Source of the DNA: Oryza sativa Japonica Group
Lineage: Eukaryota > Streptophyta > Magnoliopsida > Poales > Poaceae
Assembly: GCF_034140825.1 (NCBI RefSeq)
Contig: NC_089036.1
Coordinates: 24,193,001-24,257,000, forward strand
Length of the DNA stretch: 64,000 nucleotides
Reading direction: 5' to 3'
The first letter of the stretch is position 1. Every line of letters begins with the position of its first letter. Made by a program: the position numbers and the translations under genes. This document shows positions 1 through 9,987 of this stretch, piece by piece. Below the pieces are notes generated by a model that was not told the origin of the DNA, did no database searches, and was given only the letters and a program-made list of their open reading frames with translations.

Positions 1-552
1 TTGCGCTCGTGTTTGAGTTTTGATGACTCCAGAACGATTTGGAAACATTAACCTGATACCCAATTTTCTTGTAACCAAATTCACACGGACGCCAAATTAA
101 CCCAAAGAAAAAAGAAAGAAAGAAACGCTTTCGTAAGTCGATATACTAATTCAGGACTATAAACAATCAACTAATCATCATTAAGAAATTACAGCTATCC
201 GTTAATCCCATCAGGAATTCGGGACAGAGTCGGAGACCAAAATAGGAAAGGAACACAACCTAATTCCAGGTTTTTTTTTTTACAGCCTAGTACGAGTTCA
301 CACCGATTCGCTTGGTTCAAATCAAATATATCAGATCAATACGATCCCGATTCGGAATTGCGCGCGAAGCCTGGCCTGAATCGGATCGAACACCCATGGT
401 GGCAGCCAGGATAAGAGGCGAGGAGCGCAGCGCGACACCATCACCATCGCCTCGCCGCCAGTCGCCACCAGCGTGTGCAAGTTTCTTCTTCCACCACTAG
501 CCTCCGCTCTCCCAGTCTCCCACACTGCTCCGGCGAGCGAGCGAGAGCGGCC
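1..552. other. Upstream and 5' leader region of the cyclin gene
   Basis: No coding region is supported. The stretch is AT-rich with an A/G-rich tract near 108-125 and an 11-base T run at 271-281. It becomes GC-rich after about 355, as expected for a rice 5' leader running into the cyclin start codon at 553. No clear TATA box was found. Confidence 0.5.
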
Positions 553-1893
553 ATGGATTCGATCATGGAGCCCTACGTCGCCGACCTTCTCGCTGACGAC
601 ATAACGGCCTCGATGGTCGAGCTCTTGCCCGGCGACGGCGGCGCGGCGCAGATGGATGTCGGGGTTCTTGACGCGTACCTCCGCGCCATCGGCGCGCTCC
701 CGGCGCATCCAGCGGCGCCCGGCGCCGACCTGGCCGCCGCCGCCGAGGTGGAGTCCATGGCATCGAATGATGACACCAACGGCGTACTCTACGACTGGGA
801 CACGAAGGTGGATGTCAAGGTGCCCTGTGCCCTTCTTCCGCCGCCGCCGGGCTTCCCTCCGCTTCCCGTTCCAGGGCTGGCCGACGAGCCCGTGTACGCT
901 GCGCCCGCTCGCCATCTTCCTCCGCCGCCGGGCTTCCCTCCGCTTCCCGTTCCAGGGCTGGCCGACGAGCCCGTGTACGCTGCGCCCGCTCGCCGTCTTC
1001 CTCCGCCGCCGGGGTTCCCTCCCCTCCCCGTTCCAGCGAAAGCCGAGCCCGTGTACGCCGCTCCCGTCGACGAAGGCGACGCCATCAGGGCGTTCATGCA
1101 GCAGCTGGAGTGGAGCGAGCAGTACAACGGCGACAACGACGCTCCGGCCCCCGACAACTCCACGGCGTCGCGCCCGCAGCTGTGCGCGCCCTACGACGAC
1201 GACATCGACGCCAACCTCCGTGACATGGAGAAGGACGCCGCCCAGCGCCCGTCGCCGGACTACCTCGACACGGTGCAAGGCGGTCAGATCAGCGCGGCGG
1301 CGCGCGCCTCCCTCGTCGCCTGGATGGGGAGGCTCACCCACCGCTACGAACTCGCCGCCGGCACGCTCCACCGCGCCGTGTCCTACTTCGACCGGTTCCT
1401 GTCCGTGAGAGCCCTGCCGAGCTACACCGCGCACCAGCTCAGCCTCGTCGCCGCCACGGCCGTGTACACGGCGGCCAAGTACGAGGACCAGGGGACGGTC
1501 TTCAAGCTGGACGCCAGGGAGATCGCCAGCTACGGCGAGTTCGCGTCGGCGCAGGAGGTGCTCGCGATGGAGAGGGAGATGATGGCGGCACTGGGCTATC
1601 GGCTGGGCGGCCCGAACGCGGAGACGTTCGTGGAGCACTTCACCCGGTACAGCAAGGGGAAGGAAGAGCTGCGCGTGCAGCGGCTGGCGTGTCACGTCGC
1701 CGACCGGTCGCTGGAGAGCTACGGCTGCCTGGGCTACCTACCGTCCATGGTGGCGGCGGCGGCGATCTCCATCGCGAGGTGGACGCTGAACCCGCCGGGT
1801 GCGCTGCCGTGGAGCTCGGAGCTGCAGGAGCTGACGGGGTACAGCTCTCAGGACATCTCCAGCTGCATCCTCACCGTGCTCAACACGCAGTGA
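553..1893 (+). CDS. Plant cyclin, divergent F-type
   Basis: Single-exon gene for a 446-residue cyclin, a regulatory partner of cyclin-dependent kinases in the nucleus. The N-terminal cyclin box spans about residues 240-345: a helix with SLVAWMGRLTHRYEL, then YFDRFLS and AAKYEDQ, which supplies the conserved Lys and Glu of the CDK-binding face. A C-terminal cyclin fold follows to about 445. The N-terminal half is unusual: about residues 95-173 hold three copies of a 27-residue proline-rich repeat (LPPPPGFPPLPVP core). The start chosen is the first ATG in good context (gccATGg). The grass-specific F-type cyclins, which I recall as clustered on rice chromosome 2, are the best match. The exact member was not resolved. 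No KEN box or canonical RxxLxxxxN destruction box was noticed. Confidence 0.85.
   Translation: MDSIMEPYVADLLADDITASMVELLPGDGGAAQMDVGVLDAYLRAIGALPAHPAAPGADLAAAAEVESMASNDDTNGVLYDWDTKVDVKVPCALLPPPPGFPPLPVPGLADEPVYAAPARHLPPPPGFPPLPVPGLADEPVYAAPARRLPPPPGFPPLPVPAKAEPVYAAPVDEGDAIRAFMQQLEWSEQYNGDNDAPAPDNSTASRPQLCAPYDDDIDANLRDMEKDAAQRPSPDYLDTVQGGQISAAARASLVAWMGRLTHRYELAAGTLHRAVSYFDRFLSVRALPSYTAHQLSLVAATAVYTAAKYEDQGTVFKLDAREIASYGEFASAQEVLAMEREMMAALGYRLGGPNAETFVEHFTRYSKGKEELRVQRLACHVADRSLESYGCLGYLPSMVAAAAISIARWTLNPPGALPWSSELQELTGYSSQDISSCILTVLNTQ
835..1071 (+). repeat. Three in-frame 81-bp repeats in the cyclin coding region
   Basis: Copies lie at 835-915, 916-996 and 997 to about 1071. Copies 1 and 2 differ at only two bases of 81. 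Copy 3 is diverged and slightly shorter after the PLPVP core. Each encodes the proline-rich core followed by EPVYAAP. Confidence 0.95.
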
Positions 1894-3416
1894 TCAGCCA
1901 GTGATGGATGGATAATAGTTACAAGAATCTGGCAAGAAATGTATTTTTTGTAATTTGTGAACACATTGGCAAAAAAAATGTTACATTGTGTCGTTCACAA
2001 TCATTGTCTCAGAAAGATTGCTTCTAGATTTATCAACCTGGGTTCATATGGATGTACAACAAATGTTACAGTTTCTTTGTAACCGTGCAATGTTTCAATT
2101 TCATCACCAGTCCCCTAATTTAGTCGTTGCGTTTCATTCATCAAATTCCATCATCGATCGTCTTCCTAGCTAGAGAATGAAATTCAAACATCGGTCATGG
2201 CGGGAGCAAGGATAGATATCTCTCCAGTCTCCACTAGTCGACTATCATGCCATAATGTTGTGCTAATCCTTGTATAGTTTTAACTTCTCTCTCTCTGTTT
2301 TTTTTTTTTGGGGGGGGGGGGGGGGCTAATTTTGCTATAACAACTTTTACACTATTTAATCAAGAGAAATGAAACAATATCAGCTATGTCTCCTTTTAGG
2401 TGATATTCAGAAATGAAAAACTACAACTGGGTATATACACTTGAACCAATCAAGATGAAAAAAATGACTTAATGTTATGTTACTATATATGCATGTTAAC
2501 AGAAAAAAAATGCAAATTAATCAGCATCGAAGAGCATAGCAGAATGATAGGCGTAGATTGGTTTTGCACCTGAATCGATCGCTGGCATCCTCTATTTTAT
2601 ACTGGTGGTCTAGCACGGTTTCCCCTGCACATATCCAATGCATGTGCTACAGCATACAGGCCAGAGCCACCGTGCGGCATGTTTGAAATGCCAAAATTTT
2701 GCAAAAGAAAAAGGAAATGTTTCTGCAAGAGTTTCTCTAACTTATCACTCACAACATCTGAATTAACGAGACATTTCTCCGTAAAAAAAAGAATTAACGA
2801 GACATGCATTGAAAAGATTAAAACCATGTTAAAGCTAGATATTATAATGGAATAATCTATAGTAAAAACTTTTCAAACTGGCTACAGTGTGCACGTAAAT
2901 ATTTGGTCACACGAAAAATATAATCATAATTTTGACATTACAAAATAAGGGAAGCTGTATTGTACTATTACTGCTCTATCCAACTTCTACTCCCGACAGG
3001 GTGGTCCACGATGATTTTCTTTACAATGGCTGAAAGAAAGTGAGGTTTCACGATCTAATTTCATATTTCTAAGATGCATATATATTGATTTTAATCTTCT
3101 ACATTCATTCATGATGTTTATCTTATAAAAATCTAATTAGCTTATGAAGTATGCTAAATCATACAGTATTTATCATTTGATACTGTAAAATCTATAGTTA
3201 GTCCAGCCCTTTTTTCTTCTGTCAACATACTGTTTCATCCACAAGTCTACTTATTGTACCGGCACATATACTCTTTGTCAAAATTCTTGTGCTAGGAAAT
3301 AGAAACTTAGGAGCAACAAAAATACCAAACATCCCACTGCTATTTAACAATGCAAAATGGATAGTATAGTACTGGCTACTTCTTCTAAAGTAGGAGTAAT
3401 TGACATTAATTCATCC
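1894..3416. other. Cyclin 3' flank and AT-rich intergenic DNA
   Basis: No gene is supported. It contains a pure T12/G16 homopolymer junction at 2298-2325. The rest is AT-rich single-copy-looking sequence without ORFs of coding character. Confidence 0.5.
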
Positions 3417-4055
3417 TATGTCCCAACTCTAAATAACCAATTGTCAATTAATCATATTTTCGTTGCGCAATAATAGACCATGACCAAAATCCCAACAACA
3501 GTTCCCTTCGAAATTCCAACAACAGTAAACCTTAATGTGATATTCACAACTTTGTTCAACAATGCTTGTCACTAAACCGACATCCCAAACTCTACTAACC
3601 GATATTATAGCCTTTTACTCACAATTTCAATTTTGTAATATCAGCGAGGTACCAACATCCCAACCTAAAAAACCATAGCGTGTATCATTACTCACAACTC
3701 CATTCTGCAGTAATTGGTATCAAACCAACATCCCAACCCCCAACATTGGATAGTACATTCATTATTCAAAATTTCATTCTACCACTTCTGCAATAAAAAT
3801 CGCATAAAACCGATATCCCAACCATAATAACCACCAGTGCGTTAAACGCAAACATTATTCTGCAATAATTAAAGTGAAACCGACATACCAATCCTACTAA
3901 TAGATATTCCGTTAGTACTCGCAATTTCCTTTTCCGGTAAACGACAACGAACCGACATCCCAACCATAGTAACGGATAGTCTATTATTATTCCTCGCGGT
4001 TTTCTTCCGCAACAAGTAGCATCGAACGGACATCACAACCCTAACAACATAGAGC
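3417..4055. repeat. Degenerate tandem array, unit about 74 bp
   Basis: The core motif CGACATCCCAA, or a close variant, recurs at 3578, 3653, 3726, 3811, 3881, 3953 and 4028, giving intervals of 75, 73, 85, 70, 72 and 75 bp. Weaker TCCCAAC cores near 3421 and 3489 extend the array leftwards. Between cores the units share a run resembling 'ctactaaccgatatt' and then 'tactcacaatttc...ctgcaataat'. No unit matches a repeat family I recognise. Confidence 0.75.
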
Positions 4056-4167
4056 ATGTTCCTCAAGAGCATAAAAGTATAACCAAAGGGGACTTGTGAG
4101 CAAGAGCAACCTGAGCTATATATATAGCTAGCCAACCTCACCACATAGCAGCCACGCCACTAGCTAG

Positions 4168-5108
4168 CTAGGCCAGAGCGTTGGTCTCTCCATCTTCGTC
4201 GTCGTCGGCGACATGGGCCAGTGACATCCGGCGGAGCCGGCTCTTCCCCGGTGCCCGCCACCTCCTCCGGCGGTGGCGGTTGGCCATGTCTATCTCGCCG
4301 CGGCGCGGCATCCCCTCCTGCGCCCGCACGAACCGCCGCACCAGCTCGTCGTTCCACAGCGACTCGCCGCCGCTGAAGGAGACCCTCTTCCTCGGCCCCT
4401 CCACGGCCGCCGCAGCCGGCGCCGGCGCCGCCACGGACACCGGCGCAGGGTGCGCCCTGGCCCTGCTCGACCTCGGGGACGACGCCGTCCGCGGCGATGC
4501 GGGAGAGCGGCGACCGCCACCACCGGCGGCGCCAGCAGTAGGGGACCTGGCCGGAGACGCCCGCCGCGGTGGCGAGGGAGAGATAGCGGCGCTGCTCCTC
4601 GCCATCATCGTCGGCGCCACGGCGTCGACTTGGATGCCCATGATCCCGTCGTAGGAGCACAGCGGAGCGCATATGCACACCTCCCTCGCGAACGCGGCGG
4701 ACGTCGTCTTCAGAGACGACCCCCACCACCACCTTGGCCTCCTCTCCACCGCCCCCGCCACGGCAGCCGCCGGCGGCGGCGGCGCAGCTATGGCGGCACG
4801 TCGCGCCGACGGGATCAGCCCACCCAACGCCCGCCTGTACCACGGCTGCTTCTTGGCGGCGGCGTCACCATTCCTGCATCAAAACAAGCACACACGCACG
4901 AAGAGATCACCATCAAACACGTCCACAACGACAGATCTAAGGATCATAATTCTCAAAAGGGGAAAACGAGATATTTTTCTCCGTGTTCTTGAGGGGAAAA
5001 AAAGAGAAAGGAATTTTTTTTGTGTGCGAACACATATGCATATGACGAACACCTTGGGCGGCGGCGCTGCGCTTGCACGGAGTCGGAGCCATGAAGCTGC
5101 TGCATCAT
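4168..5108 (-). CDS. Uncharacterised basic, Ala/Arg-rich protein
   Basis: Two-exon gene: exon 1 5108-5053, exon 2 4873-4168, joined by a GT-AG intron, giving 253 residues in one open frame. The start is the MMQQLHGSDSVQ ATG pair. The alternative ATG 'MAPTP' at the exon-1 end hits a stop soon after splicing. Recognisable pieces are an N-terminal basic segment AAAKKQPWYRRALGGLIPSA, long Ala/Pro/Ser low-complexity stretches, and a well-formed C-terminal block PRKRVSFSGGESLWNDELVR. That block contains an R-x-x-S phosphorylation-like motif and is followed by a basic tail ending in an acidic DDDEDGE. No signal peptide or membrane segment is visible. The family is not recognised. The C-terminal block looks like the part most likely to be conserved. 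Confidence 0.65.
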
Positions 5109-5747
5109 CGAAGCGAACTCGAGTTGGGAAATGAAAAAAAGCAAAGAGGAAATGAGAAAAAATCTGCCTCTGCCTGGTGGTGTGTGTTTCGAACAAATGA
5201 GAACACCAGTTTCTACTACTCGCGAAGGAATGATTTGGAAGGGGGGCAACTCTGCTGGCACTTCATTTAGCAGTTGGCAACAAAACATCGGACACATTAA
5301 TGCCAGATTGGTTTTCAATCGCGAATTCACTCCTTGGCTAATGCGGCGTGTGCATGCGAGCCTCGCGAAATCCGGTTGATACAGTGGGATATTACGAGAG
5401 TTCATTTATGGAGATTTTGTTCATCATCACTGGGGATATATAGGGTCAGACTGAGAGAGAGAGAGAGAGAGAGATGTGCTCACCTCGGCATTTCGGGTAT
5501 GGACGGATGGTGGCGTGTGCAGTAGTATGCCCGTTACGTTTACAGAGGTGCTATACTTGCGTACTTTGGACCAAATGGAACATATCTTTTTTAAACTAGA
5601 GGGGGAAAACTGGGACTTATCTTTTTCAAACATGTGAAAATATATAGAAGGCAGAAACGAAAAAGAAAAAGGGAAATTTGAAAGCAGATGGCAGAAACGA
5701 AAAGAATGGAAATTGTGAAAACAGAAGGCAGAAATGAGAAAAAAAAA
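5109..5747. other. Intergenic DNA with GA microsatellite
   Basis: Upstream of the minus-strand 4168-5108 gene. It holds a (GA)n microsatellite at about 5452-5474 and A/G-rich sequence at 5640-5745. No gene is supported. Confidence 0.5.
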
Positions 5748-5829
5748 CGTGGTCGGCAGGATTCGAACCTGCGCGGGCAAAGCCCACATGATTTCTAGTC
5801 ATGCCCGATAACCACTCCGGCACGACCAC
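5748..5829 (-). tRNA. tRNA-Ser (anticodon AGA)
   Basis: 82-nt class II tRNA gene without intron. The 7-bp acceptor stem GTGGTCG/CGACCAC pairs perfectly (5829-5823 with 5755-5749), with discriminator G at 5748. The D arm starts CCGG-AGTGGTTA. The anticodon stem CATGA/TCATG carries loop CTAGAAA, so the anticodon is AGA, reading UCU (Ser). A long variable arm (TGGGCTTTGCCC) fits serine tRNAs, and the T arm is GCAGG-TTCGAAT-CCTGC. A and B boxes are intact, so it looks functional. Confidence 0.95.
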
Positions 5830-6196
5830 CTTGCTGACAATGCGTTCCAATAAATTTTATAGATTGTTACAGATAAACATTTCGTGACAACCCCTGTATG
5901 GCAATATGGCATGGGTATGGGTTGAGAAGTAGACTTCTATCCATTGTGATTTGTAAAGGACTCGATGTCGGAGCCTTGTCACTGAACCGGCCGGTGGTGC
6001 CTTCGGTTCACCAGCTGAGCGCATTGACTCGTGCATTGCCGCCCGCGGTTGCACGTATTTTCTGCGGCTGAGCCTGCCTGCTTGCCTGCTGGTCATCACA
6101 CATCAGGTAAACTGCACTACTTCAGTAGTGCCTCGTAATCTCGTCGGCAAAATCGCGTGAAACCGATCGAGGGGCAGGAAGGCAAAACCCGCAAAG
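5830..6196. other. Intergenic, no gene seen
   Basis: Sequence between the tRNA and the hAT-like element. It is moderately GC-rich around 5960-6100. No ORF of coding character or recognisable repeat was found. Confidence 0.4.
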
Positions 6197-7184
6197 CAAT
6201 GAGGTGTGAAAACGGTCACGAAAATTACCAACCAACCAAAGCTCATTTTTTTATTTCTACCAACCGAGTCATGTGAAAATGGTAACCGATGAAATTAAAA
6301 AAATATGCAAACAAAAATAGAAATGATTTCGCTGTTATATCGACTGTTTCTTTATCTTTATCTTACCGTATTCTTGCGAAAATTACCGTTTTTATAATAT
6401 GGTACTTACGATATCTCTAGATACCCTCAATATGTACGGTTTTTCTCTATTTGATCTAATGAGGCCTGTTAGCTCCTCAATCAAATCCCTAACTTAAGAG
6501 CAAGGCTAAAAAGATACTTCCTCAATCCTCAAATATTTATCATTCTACTCGTTAAATGTAGATAGTTTAGTATAGATTAAGGTTTAAAAATAAATATTAC
6601 AATGTTCCTCATTAAATGATGTATGGTTGGGAGTTGACTAAGAGTAGAATAGGGACAAAATTTAATAGGAGGTGATGTATGGGATAAGTACAAGTATTTT
6701 AGAATAAATTTTGAATCCTAGAAAGATAATTATTTTTAAACGGAGGTAGTATAGTTTACAATTTGAAAATTTGTAGGGTACTTGAGAAAGCACATTTATA
6801 TCGGTTTCCGATGATCCGATCGATTCTGACATGTTTCTGTTTGTACAATTCCGCTTCAGAGTCCTCAACATTTTTTATACCATTTTCCTTTTTGGTTTTC
6901 AGAAAAAAAAAGGTTACGAGGATGGTTGAGCTGTTTTTCGACCTTTCCTCGACCGTTTCCAAAAAAGGGTGAAAACGGTCGGAATCGATAGCATCTCTTC
7001 GGAAACGACGTTCGATCGGCTAGCAATTGACCATATGTATCACTTAAACTACTCAATGTCGATATTAATACAGTGCATAAAGAAAATAGAAAAAACAAAA
7101 ATTAAATACAGCCATAAACAGTAACGGTAAAAAACGTTACTCATTATACGGAACGGCGCTTTTTCGTGACCATTTCTACCCCTG
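6197..7184. mobile_element. Old non-autonomous hAT (Ds/Ac-like) element
   Basis: The left end reads GAGGTGTGAAAACGGTCACG and the reverse complement of the right end reads CAGGGGTAGAAATGGTCACG, a degenerate terminal inverted repeat of the Ac/Ds type. The interior has subterminal motifs typical of that group (AAACGGTCGGAA, CGACCGTTTCC, ACCGTATTC). No transposase ORF is present. A matching 8-bp target duplication was not found, so the ends are approximate and the copy is old. A MITE-like sequence sits inside at about 6517-6755. Confidence 0.5.
6517..6755. mobile_element. Degraded Stowaway-like MITE nested in the hAT element
   Basis: The left edge ACTTCCTCAATCCTCAAATA faces a right edge TTTTTAAACGGAGGTAGTA, the inverted CTTCCTCCG-type termini seen in other MITEs of this window but more diverged. 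The AT-rich interior has no ORF. Confidence 0.45.
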
Positions 7185-7740
7185 CCTAGTGAGCACCACA
7201 TCGCTTCCACAATTCCACAGTATCGCGTATTCGCGTGCCCGCGACCGCGAGACGTGCGGCCACCAGAATTGCACACATACGCAGGGGGTTTGGAGTTGGA
7301 CCCGGAGGGCAAGGTCGGCAGGATGGCCCATATCGGCTTCACCTGCGGGGCTGCGGGCCGCGCCGACGCTAATTCGGCTGCCGCGCGGCTGCGCCTGGAC
7401 CGTCACGGCCCGCACGCGTCTGTACAACACTGGTTCGCGCGTGTGGATCGGTACGTGGTGCGGCTCGCCTCGCCTGCTCGTCCAGCGTGGCGGCGTCCAC
7501 CGCGAAGGATTGCGACGGCGTGCGTGCGTGCGCCGGATGACATTGTAATGCAAGTGCGACGCGATCCGTCCACCGCGCGCGGTGCGCCCGTGAAGTCGGG
7601 GCCGTTTCGACTGCCGGCAGATATGCTGTCGCTCGTCGGTGTCGGCGAGGTGCTCGCGACGCGCGACGGTGGCGTTGGAACGGACACAGCACAGTAGCTG
7701 CGATCGCGCAGGGCCGGCATGGAGGAAATGACTTTTTTTT
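7185..7740. other. GC-rich island without supported gene
   Basis: About 500 bp of strongly GC-rich sequence (7190-7700) between AT-rich repeats. Open frames exist on both strands (for example 7254-7697, +), but none has a recognisable domain, a good start context or splice structure. It may be a captured gene fragment or a CpG-rich remnant. Confidence 0.4.
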
Positions 7741-8710
7741 TAGTTTAATTAAGCAGGAGGAGAAACAAAGTTTTTACAACCATACAACATCCAAGGTTTT
7801 CCCTGGAGAAAAAAAAAGGGAAGGTACAGAAGTTTAAGAAAATTTAGTAATATATTTAATATTTAATTAGTTTTATTAAATATAATATTGAGTATATTTT
7901 AATAGTATATTTGTTTTGGGTTAAAAATATTACTATGTATTTTTATAGATTTAAATGAATGAAAAAAAGGTGATTTTACAAAAGTTAAAATATTTTATAA
8001 TATAAAACGGAGAGATTAGTAATGATTGATGAAAGCACCATATACCCCCCCAAAACAATTGGACTCTCCGAAAACGTACGTGCCTTTTCTTTTCTTTTCC
8101 GTTCTTCTTCACCTGCCACCATCTTTGCTCACGCTTTACAGCTCGGGCAGATCCCGGTTATCTCTCCTCCTCCTGATCGAGCCTCACCGCTACATAAATT
8201 AAGTCGAAACTCGAAGGTGACAAGTACGTATTGATTAACGAATAGCGAGTGTCCCACAAGGCCACAACTACAAGTCTAGTCGTTCCAATCATTGCAATAT
8301 TAATTGCGTTTCTTAATTTGCTAGCTTTAGCTGAAAAAAAAATTGCTATGCATGCTGTGATGCTGCTATGATCGCAGCTATTTGCGTGGTTTAATAGAAT
8401 GATAAAGCACCAAGAAATGCAACTGGCAAAGTATCAAACTTTGGATGCTACGGCCGGCGCGCTTATAATTAATTCCGCATGATGAAGTGGCTTTGAGTTG
8501 CACTTCAATTTGCCGCTCTCGATCATGAACTTACAAGCTCTTCATTCTTTCTGCTTCGTCGATCTAGCCGTCCCAATTGTTCAATTGTTTGCGTGAAATT
8601 TCCATGATTCAAACATTCTAGATCAGTGCTATTTGCGACTGTGTTAATGTCTTGTCCATAATATTGGGCATTGGCCATTCCTGTCCAATCACTACAGTAC
8701 ATGTAGGTCT
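7741..8710. other. AT-rich intergenic DNA
   Basis: Very AT-rich at 7830-8010, otherwise unremarkable. No coding region or clear repeat was identified. Confidence 0.45.
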
Positions 8711-9042
8711 GTTTGGATAGGGCTAAAATTTTTAGTCCCTGTCACATCGGATGTTTGACACTAATTAGACGTATTAAATATAGATTAATGATAAAACTCA
8801 TTCCATAACTCTAGACTAATTCGCGAGACGAATCTATTAAGCCTAATTAATCCATGGTTAGGCTATGTGATGCTAGAGTAAACATGTACTAATTATGGAT
8901 TAATTAGGCTTTAAAAAATTGTCTCACGAATTAGCTCTCATTTACGTAACTAGTTTTATAAGTAGTTTATGTTTAATACTCTAAATTAGTATCTAAATAT
9001 TTGATGTGACAAAGATTAAAGTTTAGTCCATAAATGCAAACA
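8711..9042. mobile_element. MITE of about 330 bp, widespread rice type
   Basis: The left arm GGGCTAAAATTTTTAGTCCC...GTCACATCGGATGTTTG is mirrored at the right end by GATGTGAC...AAAGTTTAGTCC (8999-9030), inside an outer GTTTG/CAAAC pair. The interior contains a second palindromic part around CTATTAAGCCTAATTAATCC. No ORF. The superfamily is not certain and the target duplication is unclear. Confidence 0.7.
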
Positions 9043-9602
9043 TTGACACCGAATATTTGCTTTGCTGAGGAACAGAGAATAATGGTGTAGAAGTATCGTA
9101 GTGGCAGGCTTGCAACAATGCAACTATTACATGGGAAAAGCATGCAGAGTGCCCATTCCAGAACAACCTACGCACTTAACAGAGTAACGTACTGAGCGGC
9201 AAAAAGCCAGCACTGTAGCAAAATACGACAACAACGCCCAGTCCACAGTTCCACACAACACTGCGCCCCGAATCGCGAGGTGTAGCTAGCATGTGTTCTT
9301 TTACCCCTTTTCCAACTTCTACTTTTTATTTCAGAAAAAAATGTTTCCCAAACCACTAAATAGTATATTTTGTTAATTAAAAAGTATATAAAAATTATAT
9401 CAATCCATTTTCAGTTTTTTAGCTAATACTTAAGCAGTGTGGGTTTCTAACCCCTCAACATAACACAACATTAAAAATCAAAATACTGGCACCTACAAAG
9501 CTGAAAGTGAACAGGACAAATAGTGTCCGTGTAACAACAATCAGTTATCAACTATGGAAGGGTGCGTCCGAGCATGCATATGCCAGCACGTACTATTACA
9601 TA

Positions 9603-9748
9603 GGCCGAGTTTAGTTCCAAATTTTTTCTTCAAACTTCCAACTTTTCTATCACATCAAAACTTTTCTACACATAAACTTTTAACTTTTCCATCACATCGT
9701 TCCAATTTCAACCAAACTTCCAATTTTAGCGTGAACTAAATACAGCCA
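9603..9748. mobile_element. MITE of about 146 bp
   Basis: Left end GGCCGAGTTTAGTTCCAA and right end GTGAACTAAATACAGCC form a short terminal inverted repeat, flanked by ATA on both sides. The interior is the familiar CTTCCAACTTTTCTATCACATC-type motif repeated in tandem, common in rice intergenic DNA. Confidence 0.7.
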
Positions 9749-9987
9749 TATTCTCTATATCAAAAATTTTGCCCTCTAATCATTGTAGCCTTGTGCCTTT
9801 CGGCTCCCCGGGCCGAGCGTGTCCTTCCGCTCGCTCTCTCGCCTTTGGCAATCTCACTAGCTAGTCAGTGGTAGCGTGATCACCAACCGCGCGGTTGCAC
9901 CACGCTACGCTTGGGCTTTGGCTCGCTTTAAATGCGTGCAGCGCCCCGCACGAACCGAGCTTTGGTTTTTGCCTCGAGGAGTTTGCC

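Noticed and set aside
331-1695. 454-residue open frame on the minus strand across the cyclin
   Set aside because: It is the antisense shadow of a GC-rich coding exon. No domain, and the plus strand has a clear cyclin box.
5748-5829. Possibility that this is a SINE head or tRNA pseudogene
   Set aside because: All stems pair, the anticodon loop and variable arm are regular, and there is no attached body or A tail.
7254-7697. 147-residue open frame on the plus strand
   Set aside because: GC-rich composition alone keeps it open. There is no recognisable domain and the same block is open on the minus strand.
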